NCBI GenBank assembly: GCA_002071485.1 | Contig: MWFF01000042.1 | Location: 1 to 63,823, forward strand | Direction of reading: 5' to 3' | Length of the DNA: 63,823 bases | DNA from: Verrucomicrobia bacterium ADurb.Bin006 | GTDB lineage: Bacteria; Verrucomicrobiota; Verrucomicrobiia; Limisphaerales; J093 | Part shown: piece after piece, positions 1-7,954 of the stretch | How positions within the stretch are numbered: position 1 is the stretch's first letter | How the letters are laid out: each line of letters begins with the position of its first letter | Notes under the pieces: generated by a model | Database searches by the model: none | Told to the model about the DNA's origin: nothing | Seen by the model: only the letters and a program-made list of their open reading frames with translations | Translations under genes and position numbers: made by a program

Positions 1-2
1 TC

Positions 3-131
3 AACGGAGGTGCGTTGCGAGTCCTCGCGGCCATTGATCAGGGGGTGGAAGGCTTCCTGGAGGAGGCGCTCCAGATCAGCGCGCCGCAGGTCGCCGTGCA
101 ATTGCAGGCCGAAGCATTAGGCTATCTCTGA
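3..131 (+). CDS. C-terminal fragment of an unknown protein (cut by window edge)
   Basis: An open frame enters from the left edge and ends at a TGA at 129-131. It gives 42 residues, beginning NGGALRVLAAIDQGVEG and ending LQAEALGYL. No motif is recognisable. The composition (alternating hydrophobic and acidic residues) fits a helical C-terminus. The gene begins outside the window, so its function cannot be judged. The next gene starts about 80 bases downstream on the same strand. Confidence 0.45.
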   Translation, partial: NGGALRVLAAIDQGVEGFLEEALQISAPQVAVQLQAEALGYL

Positions 132-212
132 TTCCCCCAGAACGGCGAAATTATCGCCAAAATGTCAAACCTAAACGGTTGGCATCAAAACGAAATCCAT
201 AATACAACGACC

Positions 213-1943
213 ATGAACATCAAGAATGCTCTGCTCGCCGCCCTAGCGTTGACGCTGCCGCTGGCAGGCGCGAGCGCCCAACAGTGGTCCACCAACACGC
301 TGCCGCCCGGCCTCATCGCCTGGTGGCAGGCCGAGGGCGACATGCTCGACTCCGCCGGCTCGCACGACGGCTCCGGAAGCACCGCTCCGGCGTTCGCGCC
401 GGGCCGTTTCGGGCAGGCCTTCCAGTTCAACGGCGTGAACCAGTCGGTTTCCATCCCGGATGGATTTGCCGACCTCGACAGTTGGACCCAGTTCACGCTG
501 GAGGCGTGGGTGAGTCTGGACCGCATCGATGACGGACCCGGGCCGGGCCGGGGAGTCATTTCCAAGGTCGGCACGCCCGACCATCGCATGGAGGACAACT
601 TCGGCTACCAGTTCGGGTTCGCGGCCAATGGCACGCAACTCTTCTGCATCTTCAATACGAACGGACTGATGTGGCCCGGCTTTGTGACCGCCGCCCATTT
701 TGACGCGCCGCTGCCCACCAACGTCTGGTTTCACATCGCCGCAACGTACGACCACAACGCCGTGAAGCTGTATTTCAACGGCGTGCCGCTGGTGACCAAC
801 GTCATCGGGCCGGTGACCATCGCCAATTCGCCCGCCAGCCTGCGGCTCAGCATGGACGACAACATGAACGTGGCCTTCGCGGGCCGCATTGACGACGCCC
901 GCATCTACAACCGCGCGCTCACCGCCACCGAGATTGGGCGCCTGGCCTTGAGCCTGGCCGGCGCCAACGGCTTCTGGGGACTGAAGACCCACGATCCGCT
1001 CTCACAGCCTCCTACCACCCTGTTCTGGTTCGATGAGAACGGGGCAAACTATCGCGAGCTGCCGCGCGTCACGCTTTCGGGCGCGGAGATCGAAGCTGAC
1101 GGCTTGGCGATGTCACCGCGCGGGGAGTTGTTTGCCTTCGAGGTGAACACCGGCGGCGGTTCGCGCCTGCTGTCCCTCGATCCCACGACCGCCGAGGCCG
1201 CCGCGATTGGCCCGGTGCTGGCCAACCGCAACATCCGCGGCGCGACCTTTACCTTGTCAGGCCGGTTGCTGGCATTCGACTACGCGCTGAGGGAATTGCT
1301 CGAAATCAATCCCGTCACCGGCCAGCAGATGGGCGCCGCCGTGGCGCTCTCCGCGAACCTCAACGCCACCACTACCGCCGGCGATCTCACGCAAATGCCC
1401 GATGGCTCGCTGGTCTTTGCCTATCACGAATTCCTCTACCAGCTCGATCCCCGCACGGGGACACTGACGCAACTGCTCCGCGACGCGGCAGCATTTCCCG
1501 ACGGCTACATTCCTTATTGCTGCGGCATCGCCTGCGTGCCCGGCAGCGAGCCGGCGGACAAGCTCTTCGGCTACGAGGCTTCCAAACACGATGACGTTTA
1601 CCAATACCTTCCGTCCTCAGGCTTCGCGCGGCTCCAACTCTGGGACAACGTCGTGCCCAGCTACAATGCGGGCCGTGGCGACCTCGCCGGTCTGCCCGCC
1701 GCACAGGTGGAGTGGGTGAGCATCAACTGGAGCGGAACGGGCGTGACCTTCGAAACCGTGTGCCGCGGCGGCGTCTGGGCTGAGGTGATCTTCACCGACG
1801 ACCTCAACGCGCCGAACTGGCAAGTCGTCCCCGGCACGGCCGGTTGGGTGCGTTACACGCCCGGAACCATCGCCACGCCGATGACCTGGACCAATCTCCC
1901 GGCAAACGCTCCGCAACGCTTCTTCCGCGTGCGGGTGAAGTGA
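213..1943 (+). CDS. Secreted LamG (concanavalin A-like) domain protein
   Basis: Predicted exported protein of 576 residues. An upstream in-frame ATG at 162 exists, but the start at 213 puts a typical signal peptide (MNIKNALLAALALTLPLAG, cut near ASA-QQ) at the N-terminus, so 213 is preferred. Residues about 33-250 form a LamG/LamG-like jellyroll: it opens GLIAWWQAEG, contains the FQFNGVNQSVSIP strand, and closes with IDDARIYNRALTATEI. The middle (about 255-510) looks like beta-propeller-type repeats with a per-blade pattern. The last 60 residues are the C-terminal module common in verrucomicrobial secreted proteins, ending RFFRVRVK. No catalytic residues are evident; a carbohydrate or surface binding role is inferred. 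It stands alone on its strand. Confidence 0.75.
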   Translation: MNIKNALLAALALTLPLAGASAQQWSTNTLPPGLIAWWQAEGDMLDSAGSHDGSGSTAPAFAPGRFGQAFQFNGVNQSVSIPDGFADLDSWTQFTLEAWVSLDRIDDGPGPGRGVISKVGTPDHRMEDNFGYQFGFAANGTQLFCIFNTNGLMWPGFVTAAHFDAPLPTNVWFHIAATYDHNAVKLYFNGVPLVTNVIGPVTIANSPASLRLSMDDNMNVAFAGRIDDARIYNRALTATEIGRLALSLAGANGFWGLKTHDPLSQPPTTLFWFDENGANYRELPRVTLSGAEIEADGLAMSPRGELFAFEVNTGGGSRLLSLDPTTAEAAAIGPVLANRNIRGATFTLSGRLLAFDYALRELLEINPVTGQQMGAAVALSANLNATTTAGDLTQMPDGSLVFAYHEFLYQLDPRTGTLTQLLRDAAAFPDGYIPYCCGIACVPGSEPADKLFGYEASKHDDVYQYLPSSGFARLQLWDNVVPSYNAGRGDLAGLPAAQVEWVSINWSGTGVTFETVCRGGVWAEVIFTDDLNAPNWQVVPGTAGWVRYTPGTIATPMTWTNLPANAPQRFFRVRVK

Positions 1944-2168
1944 ACCGACTGCCTAACCTCGACTTTCGGACTACGCCAGAGCTGCACCGTGCAGTTCAAG
2001 GTCGTTCTGTGGGCGGCAAACTGGTGGTTCTGCACGAACTTCTTCGGCCGTGGCCGGTTGCTGCGGGTGGACAGACGGTAAAGGGGTCAGTCGGTCTGCA
2101 ATTGGAAGGTATAATCCATCAATCCGCTGGGATCGGTTTGTTGCCACCGCCACGGCTCTTCGCGGCTC

Positions 2169-2588
2169 TTATCCGCAGAGGTGTTGGCGCGCATTGGCCT
2201 GCAAGCCATAGAGGTAAACGTCCTTCACCGGAGCATGAACCGCATGGTCGCGGTGGCGTTTGTTCTGGCGCGTCCGTCCGGTGGTCTGCCCCACGCACAC
2301 CCAGTTGGCTGCCCGGTAGCAGCTGCCTTGGAAGCGATCCCCTTGCACGAAAGTTTCCAGGAGGCAAAGAGGATGCCCGTAGCGTTGCTGCCAGTCTCTG
2401 GAGATTCGCCCAGCGACTTGCCCGAGAATATGGCTGGCCAGATGATCGACGCGCACCCACGGCAAAATCAGAAAACGCTGGTTATTCGCGATCAACGGCA
2501 ACCCGCGCACGCGCTGCTGAGCCGACCAGCCTATCCATCGATCTCGGGGGGCGCACTGCCAGGCCGCCGCGCCCAAGCCGGCAACGCG
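2169..2588 (-). pseudogene. DruA/DUF4338 family remnant (5' part lost)
   Basis: The minus strand reads through about 139 residues that match the C-terminal half of the DUF4338 (DruA-like) family. Recognisable blocks are AAAWQCAPRDRWIGWS, then NNQRFLILPWVRVDHLASH, then CLLETFVQGDRFQGSCYRAANW, then the VGQTTGRTRQ stretch, ending near KDVYLYGL and a stop at 2169. The family is usually about 300 residues or more; upstream of about 2588 the similarity fades in every frame and there is no plausible start. I read it as a decayed copy. DUF4338 proteins occur in many copies in verrucomicrobial genomes, and one member is DruA of the Druantia anti-phage system; this fragment alone says nothing about defence. 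Confidence 0.6.
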
Positions 2589-2808
2589 CCCGGCCTCAAA
2601 TGGCCGCTGGTGAAGCATCTCGCGGCGGTCGTGGCCGAGGCGGAACGCACCGGCGCGGCGAAGGTCTTGCCCATCAAACATCGGGCTCCAAGGAACACCT
2701 TGCCGCCGGCACCGGTTTCCACATAGATTGATCCGCTTATGATTGAGGGCGTTGCTTGGGCAGCGCCCGTCCCTGATCGCGCAACCATGACCGGAACTGG
2801 ACCGTCTG

Positions 2809-4221
2809 ATGAAGCATATTCGACAACATGATGAGAATCCCCAAAGTTGGTTGATCTTTGTCCGTGGAATCCGTGGTTTCAGCTTGGGGATGATAGCGGG
2901 TGGGGTGGGATTAATTGCTTCCGCCGTCGCCGCCAACGATGCCCCCTTTCAACCCATTGCTGCTGGAAAGTGGCATACGGTAGCCATCAAGGCCGATGGC
3001 AGCCTCTGGGCGTGGGGGCGGAATGAGTGGGGCCAATTAGGCGATGGCGATGGGAACATGGAGGGGAAAAGCAGTCCCGTCCCGATAGGTTCAGGCGATC
3101 GCTGGTTGGCGGTCGCGGCGGGCCTCTATCACACGGTAGCTTTGAAGGCCGATGGCAGCCTCTGGGCGTGGGGGTGGAACTCTTATGGCCAGTTGGGGAT
3201 TAACTTTATCGATATCACGAACCAGCCGGTGCAAATGGGCCTCGACCGAGACTGGCGGGCCGTAGTCGCGGGCTCCCGTCACACGGTAGCTTTGAAAACC
3301 GATGGCAGCCTCTGGACGTGGGGGAATAACGAATATGGCCAGTTGGGAATTGGCAATACCAAACCCCAGTTCTCCCCAGTACAAGTGGGCACCAACCATG
3401 ATTGGCGGGCCGTAGCCGCAGGCCGCAATTATACGGTAGCCTTAAAAACCAATGGCAGCCTTTGGGCGTGGGGCGATAACGAATATGGCCAGTTGGGGAT
3501 TGGCACTACCAAGTCCACGAACCAGCCAGTACAAGTGGGCACCGACCAAGATTGGCGGGCCGTAGTCGCGGGCTTCTCTCACACAATGGCCTTGAAAACC
3601 AACAACACCCTTTGGGCATGGGGCAATAACAGATCTGGCAACTTGGGGGTTCCCGCAGGCTATCCCCCTGAGGAGCACTCCCCGGTGCAAGTGGGTGCAT
3701 CCCATGATTGGCAGGCAGTCGCGGCGGGAGAAATTTATACGGTGGCCTTGAAGACCGACAACACCCTCTGGGCGTGGGGAGGGAACAATGTGGGCCAGTT
3801 GGGGATTGGCTCTACCTCTGCCCAGTCCTCCCCGGTGCAAGTGGTCACCGACCAAGATTGGCAGACCGTAACCTCTGGTGGCAGCCACACGGTAGCCTTG
3901 AAAACCGATGGCAGTCTCTGGGTGTGGGGGTTCAACGATTATGGCCAGGTGGGAAATGGAACCACGGAAACCCAGTATAGCCCAACCCCAATATGGCCTT
4001 CCCAATTGCCCAAGTTCACCAATATTACGCGCCTGCCCAATGGACAGATCCAATTAGACGTGGAAGGTCCGACTAATGTTGTTTACCGGGTGCTGGGATC
4101 CGCTAATCTCTTGGATTGGCAGGAAATCGGAATCCTGACCAATGCAACGGGGAGCGCTTCATCGCAGGATACGACCGCACCCAATTTGCACCGACGTTTC
4201 TACCGGTTGGAGCAGCCATAG
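2809..4221 (+). CDS. Secreted RCC1-repeat (seven-bladed propeller) protein
   Basis: A 470-residue protein with seven RCC1-type repeats of about 50 residues, each following the pattern W-AVAAG-HTVALK-DGSLWAWG-N-YGQLG, with the repeats joined by PVQVG-D-DW. Seven repeats fit one complete beta-propeller. The N-terminus has a hydrophobic segment (about residues 24-42) ending in a signal-peptidase-like AVAAND site. An alternative ATG at 2890 would give 443 residues with a shorter leader, so the start is uncertain. The last 70 residues form a beta-rich tail ending RRFYRLEQP, the module also seen on the LamG protein upstream. In bacteria such propellers are usually surface binding proteins; no enzyme residues are visible. 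The gene has no same-strand partner nearby. Confidence 0.8.
   Translation: MKHIRQHDENPQSWLIFVRGIRGFSLGMIAGGVGLIASAVAANDAPFQPIAAGKWHTVAIKADGSLWAWGRNEWGQLGDGDGNMEGKSSPVPIGSGDRWLAVAAGLYHTVALKADGSLWAWGWNSYGQLGINFIDITNQPVQMGLDRDWRAVVAGSRHTVALKTDGSLWTWGNNEYGQLGIGNTKPQFSPVQVGTNHDWRAVAAGRNYTVALKTNGSLWAWGDNEYGQLGIGTTKSTNQPVQVGTDQDWRAVVAGFSHTMALKTNNTLWAWGNNRSGNLGVPAGYPPEEHSPVQVGASHDWQAVAAGEIYTVALKTDNTLWAWGGNNVGQLGIGSTSAQSSPVQVVTDQDWQTVTSGGSHTVALKTDGSLWVWGFNDYGQVGNGTTETQYSPTPIWPSQLPKFTNITRLPNGQIQLDVEGPTNVVYRVLGSANLLDWQEIGILTNATGSASSQDTTAPNLHRRFYRLEQP
2955..3990 (+). repeat. Tandem coding repeats, about 150 bp, seven units
   Basis: DNA-level repetition underlies the RCC1 blades. Short strings such as ttgaaaaccgatggcagcct recur in successive units, and stretches like ggcgggccgtag and tatggccagttggg recur with few changes. 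The similarity at the nucleotide level suggests recent duplication or gene conversion among units rather than only protein-level conservation. Confidence 0.7.
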
Positions 4222-4558
4222 AAGCGCGGCGCACTGGGGCGTCAGGTCAACGGTGATTGGGGCGCATACGCGCCGCGCGTGTGCGGGCGGACGCCGCGTC
4301 CACCCGAAACGGCGACCACTGAAACGCATCCTGCGGTTCACCCAGCACGCCCGAGCCGGCGTTCGACGCGAGGCGTCTCGAACCGCACCCGGGGCGGGTG
4401 CGCTCCCCAACTCTGCCCGACGTTGCTTGCAGGAAGCGGCCGGGGACGGCCGCACTCCAAGACGCCTCGCGTTTGTCCGTGGACCAGATCCATGCGCCAG
4501 TTTTTGGACTGCGCCTGTCCTCTGGCGCTTTCGACAGAAACATACGAAAGCGCGTTCT
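4222..4558 (+). other. Non-coding GC-rich spacer with two hairpins
   Basis: No convincing gene lies here. The stretch contains two perfect inverted repeats: GCGGCC at 4436-4441 paired with GGCCGC at 4448-4453 (6-base loop), and GCGCTTTCG at 4525-4533 paired with CGAAAGCGC at 4545-4553 (11-base loop). The style resembles dispersed GC-rich spacer repeats I recall from verrucomicrobial genomes, but copy number cannot be judged from this window. Confidence 0.45.
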
Positions 4559-4660
4559 ATGGCTCACATCAAATGTCCCAAGTGTAAAGCAGAATTCCCA
4601 GAAGGAGAGTATTACAACGGCATATGTCCCGAATGCCGTCACGATTCGCGGCTTAAATAT
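4559..4660 (+). pseudogene. Zinc-ribbon N-terminal fragment
   Basis: An ATG at 4559 begins a short stretch that looks genuinely protein-like: MAHIKCPKCKAEFPEG, then YNGICPEC. The two CxxC pairs would bind zinc. After about residue 35 the reading frame runs, without a stop, antisense through the end of the ABC ATPase gene, and the sequence loses any protein character. The simplest reading is the 5' scrap of a zinc-ribbon gene whose remainder is gone. No clear ribosome-binding site precedes it. It could also be chance, so confidence is low. Confidence 0.3.
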
Positions 4661-6306
4661 ACGCCAGAAACACCCCAGCCAATTAGCCCCCCTGGTTCAC
4701 AGATTGTATTCCGTGGGGCAATCACTTCGCGCGCTTCCCGGATGCGGCCTCGCTTCAGGCGCAGCACATGGGTGATCGAGCGCGGGAGTTCGTCCTCGTG
4801 GTGGGAAACGAAGATGAGACTCGCCCCCGTTTGCTGGATCGTACGATCCACCGCCGCCAGCAGGGTTTGCCGTTGCTGGGTGTCCAAGCCCTGGCACGGT
4901 TCGTCGAGGATGATGAGCCGGGGCCGTTTCACCGCCGCCCGGGCGAGCAGGACCAAACGCTGCTGCCCAAACGACAGTTCGCCGAACGGGAGGTGCGCCT
5001 GCCGTTCCAGACCGAACTTGGCCAGCCACTCCCGGGCCTGCACCCGCTGGCGATGTGAACAGGCTTGGTACAGTCCCGCGGAATTGAAATAGCCGGAGCA
5101 AATGACATCGAGCGTTTCCCACGCTGCGGGATAATGCTGATGCAACTCCGGGGACATCCAGCCGATCTGCCGGCGCGCCAGCCACAGGGCCTGTGTGGAA
5201 TCGGTCGCCCGGCCAAAGAGCCGGATTGCCGTGGCGTAAACCTGGGGATGATCGCCTTGAATCAGATTGAGCAGGGTGGTTTTGCCCGCCCCGTTGGGGC
5301 CGAGCAAAGCCCAGCATTCGCCTTCCCGCAACGTCCAATTGATTTCGTGGAGAATCCGTTTTCCCGATCCGGCAATGGTTACCTTGCGCAACTCGACCAA
5401 AGGGCGAGGGGAAAAGGTCTGTCCACGAATGGGGCGGGGTGGTAGTAGCGATTTCGCGGCCCGGGCGTTTACAGGTGCGCGGGAGCCCCCGCGTTGTTGC
5501 CAGAGATCTCGCATGAGTGCGACGGGGCCTTGCCCGACCACTTGATGCCGGTCAACCAGGAGCAAATGCGTGCAGCGCACGGGAATTTCCTCCACACGAT
5601 GCATTGCCACCAGAATGGCCTGGCCAGCCTGCATGAGACGGCCGATCACCGAAGCCAGTTTGCGTCGGGAAGCCACGTCCAATCCCGCGTAAGGATCCTC
5701 CAGAATCAACAAGCGCGGCCCTTTGAGCAGGGTGTGAGCCAGCAGCGTTTTCCGCAGCTCTCCATTGGACAAATGAATCAGGCGCCGGCGCAGCAGCGGT
5801 TTGATTCCGAGCCAGTCCACATACAGCCGCCGCCGCCGGGCAAACTGGGGCGAATTGCCCTGCCGCCCCCCCAATTCAAAGGGATTGCGCTCTTCTACGC
5901 TGCGCTGGGAAAGAAACTGGGCGACCGTGCGGGGGGAAGACTCAAAGCCGCTGTGCCAACGTTGCTGGTAGAAAGCACTTTCCCGCAGGGCCAATTCGCG
6001 CTGGGTCCAAGGCGAAAGATGCGCCATCTCCATCCCGGAACCGGCCTCGGAATTTCCGAGGTTGGTCTGTGAAAAGGGCCCGCGCACTTCGCCCGACACG
6101 ATGGGACACCGCCCCAATAGTGCCTCGATCAAAACGGATTTGCCGGCGCAGTCGGGGCCCAGCATCGCCCACTGCTCGCCCCACCGCCAAGTCCAGTTCG
6201 TCCGCTTGAACACGACGGTTGCGCCGGAGCGAATGCTCACATTTACGAGCGCGAGAAATTCGCGGTCGGCGGAGCGATCATCGGTTGTCTGGCGCGGTCG
6301 AGCCAT
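4639..6306 (-). CDS. ABC-type ATPase with two nucleotide-binding domains (ModF/PhrA-like)
   Basis: A 555-residue soluble protein with two ABC ATPase domains and no membrane segments. The first domain has a Walker A GPDCAGKS, signature LSNGELRK, Walker B LLILEDPYAGLD and H-loop histidine in VAMHRVEE. The second has GPNGAGKTT, signature LSFGQQRLV, Walker B LIILDEPCQGLD and FVSHHEDE. The architecture and length match the ModF/PhrA group (named for molybdenum transport and photorepair, true role unclear). In the first domain the usual Asp-Glu of Walker B is inverted to Glu-Asp, so this half may hydrolyse ATP poorly. No permease or binding-protein gene is adjacent. The 3' end overlaps the zinc-ribbon scrap on the other strand. 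Confidence 0.8.
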   Translation of the reverse strand: MARPRQTTDDRSADREFLALVNVSIRSGATVVFKRTNWTWRWGEQWAMLGPDCAGKSVLIEALLGRCPIVSGEVRGPFSQTNLGNSEAGSGMEMAHLSPWTQRELALRESAFYQQRWHSGFESSPRTVAQFLSQRSVEERNPFELGGRQGNSPQFARRRRLYVDWLGIKPLLRRRLIHLSNGELRKTLLAHTLLKGPRLLILEDPYAGLDVASRRKLASVIGRLMQAGQAILVAMHRVEEIPVRCTHLLLVDRHQVVGQGPVALMRDLWQQRGGSRAPVNARAAKSLLPPRPIRGQTFSPRPLVELRKVTIAGSGKRILHEINWTLREGECWALLGPNGAGKTTLLNLIQGDHPQVYATAIRLFGRATDSTQALWLARRQIGWMSPELHQHYPAAWETLDVICSGYFNSAGLYQACSHRQRVQAREWLAKFGLERQAHLPFGELSFGQQRLVLLARAAVKRPRLIILDEPCQGLDTQQRQTLLAAVDRTIQQTGASLIFVSHHEDELPRSITHVLRLKRGRIREAREVIAPRNTICEPGGLIGWGVSGVYLSRES

Positions 6307-6585
6307 GCCTGCATGTTAGTCGTGGCCCGCTTGGTTTCCAGTCTTGGTTATGTGGTTTTCCCCAGATATGGCTCAGGGGCGGCGGGAGTCTCGTCAATTT
6401 CACCGTCGGCCCTGTTCGGAGCAGGCGCACGTTTTTAGCTCAAGACCATTTTCTGCCTTTACAAGTCGTTGAATATCAGCAGGCCAGGTTTTCAGACTGT
6501 CGAAAACGGGCTTGACACGATCATGAAATTGGCGTATCGGAACAATCAGTACCCAATTCGAAACATTCCATCGCGCTTCCCATCT

Positions 6586-7392
6586 ATGAACATCATAAAG
6601 ACTCCAAGGAATCGAGTGCTCGGCTCTCTAGGTCGGCTTGGCGCGCTAGCCGCAATCCTGGTCGTACCGATCGCAAAGGCTGCGGTCTTCGACGTGGTCG
6701 TGTACGGCAGCGACGCGATCTTTCTGGCGGGCCGCACGGATGTTACCATACCTCCAGCCGATCAGCCATGGACGGGGCCGGGCACGCATCTGATCCGCCA
6801 CCCTAGCGCCACGCCCGAGGAAATTCGCGAGACAGTCCCGCCTTTTCTGAGTGTCACTGGCGGTGATGTCGTGAAAGTCGCCGATCCAGCCGTTGGCGGG
6901 GTGAATTTCTACAACGACTACGGGCCGCCGTTCTTCGGGCCGGGGGGCAATGGGCTTTCCGGCAGCAGCCTGACTTCCCTGGACGGCATCAGCGGGTATC
7001 TTGGTCCGCAAGGCCCGCTGGTGGGGGTCTTTCTCGATGACAGCATTCCGAGCTCGGGGCCCGCGCCTGCGACTCTCAATTTCACTCCGGGCGGCCTGGG
7101 GATTGACTTTCTCAGACTCGAGCCTGCTTTGAGACAAGTGTTCTATATCGGCGATGGCGTCACCAGCGGAAATGTGTTTCAGGAGTTCATTGCGCCCGCA
7201 GGAGCGACGCGTCTGTTTCTCGGGATTCCCGATGGATTCGGCTTCAACGGCGCACCCGGTGCTTACGACGACAACGATGGTTCGTACATGGTGCGGATCG
7301 GGATCAACCAGGATCCGAACATTCCCGAACCGGTGTCGATGGGCGTTCTGGCGCTCGGGTTGCTGGGATGGACCTTTTTTCGCCGCCGCTAG
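6586..7392 (+). CDS. PEP-CTERM exported protein
   Basis: A 268-residue secreted protein. The chosen ATG at 6586 gives a basic n-region (NIIKTPRNRVLGSLGR) followed by a hydrophobic core and an AKAA cleavage site; earlier in-frame ATGs (6469, 6523) would only add a non-conserved leader. The body is Gly/Pro/Asn-rich with no recognised fold. The C-terminus is a textbook PEP-CTERM tail: PEP, then a hydrophobic segment (VSMGVLALGLLGWTFF) and a final RRR. Such tails are recognised by an exosortase, which removes them during export; none is encoded in this window. The body is of unknown function. Confidence 0.8.
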   Translation: MNIIKTPRNRVLGSLGRLGALAAILVVPIAKAAVFDVVVYGSDAIFLAGRTDVTIPPADQPWTGPGTHLIRHPSATPEEIRETVPPFLSVTGGDVVKVADPAVGGVNFYNDYGPPFFGPGGNGLSGSSLTSLDGISGYLGPQGPLVGVFLDDSIPSSGPAPATLNFTPGGLGIDFLRLEPALRQVFYIGDGVTSGNVFQEFIAPAGATRLFLGIPDGFGFNGAPGAYDDNDGSYMVRIGINQDPNIPEPVSMGVLALGLLGWTFFRRR

Positions 7393-7427
7393 CGCGCATT
7401 TCTCACCAACTTCTGAAGAACGCGGAG
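7390..7427 (+). repeat. Stop-codon-linked repeat, copy A
   Basis: The PEP-CTERM stop codon TAG is followed at once by GCGCATTTCTCACCAACTTC and then TGAAGAACGCGGAG. A near copy sits on the stop of the aldo/keto reductase gene at 19987, and a weaker one on the kinase stop at 30265. Function unknown. Confidence 0.6.
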
Positions 7428-7954
7428 TCGGTGTCATCGAAAGATGCACCCATGCGTGCCGGCCCGGAGCAGGTTCAGCGCGGAGCGTGTGAACGATCCG
7501 GGGTTAATCCGGTCATTTCACAGGCTTCGGGGTCTGATGCGAAGCCTCGACCGATTTGCAGCCGTGGATGCCTGTGAGCACGGACATGGTTCCGGACGCC
7601 AGGCTCAGCGGGTGGGAGTGCCCGTCACACCCGGAGTGCAGCGTCAGTTCTTCCGCGCACTCCGGCACTGACCAGTGTTGAAGAACTTGTCGGCTCATTG
7701 ACCTCGGTCAGCGTGGAGCCCCTCCGGACTCTATCCCAATTGCTGAACCAGGTGCCAGCCCGGTCCAGGGGTGGAGGATTTGTCCTGGAACCGAATGCGT
7801 GGGACCGCTTCGTTCGCGAGTGATTCCACAGTCTATCGCCATTGGTAAGCGCTTGCCTGGCGAGGGCAGCGACCGGATAATCAGGGCATGTCAACCATGG
7901 CGAGTCGCTTGTGACGATGAGAGAAGCCCAGCGAGCAGCAGCACGACGAAAACG
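7393..7954 (+). other. Intergenic region, no gene seen
   Basis: About 560 bases between the PEP-CTERM gene and the mannosidase start. Apart from the stop-linked repeat at its left end I see no protein-like frame, no RNA gene and no clear terminator. Promoter signals for the mannosidase should lie in its last 150 bases, but none can be assigned with confidence. Confidence 0.4.

Noticed and set aside
162..212. Upstream start for the LamG gene
   Set aside because: The extra 17 residues lack signal-peptide features; the Met at 213 directly precedes a good signal peptide.
1844..2731. A 295-codon plus-strand frame through the DUF4338 remnant
   Set aside because: It has no recognisable motif and overlaps the end of the LamG gene; the minus strand carries the family similarity, so this is an antisense shadow.
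2955..3990. Possible CRISPR-like array
   Set aside because: The regular units are in-frame RCC1 blades of about 50 codons with no unique spacers.
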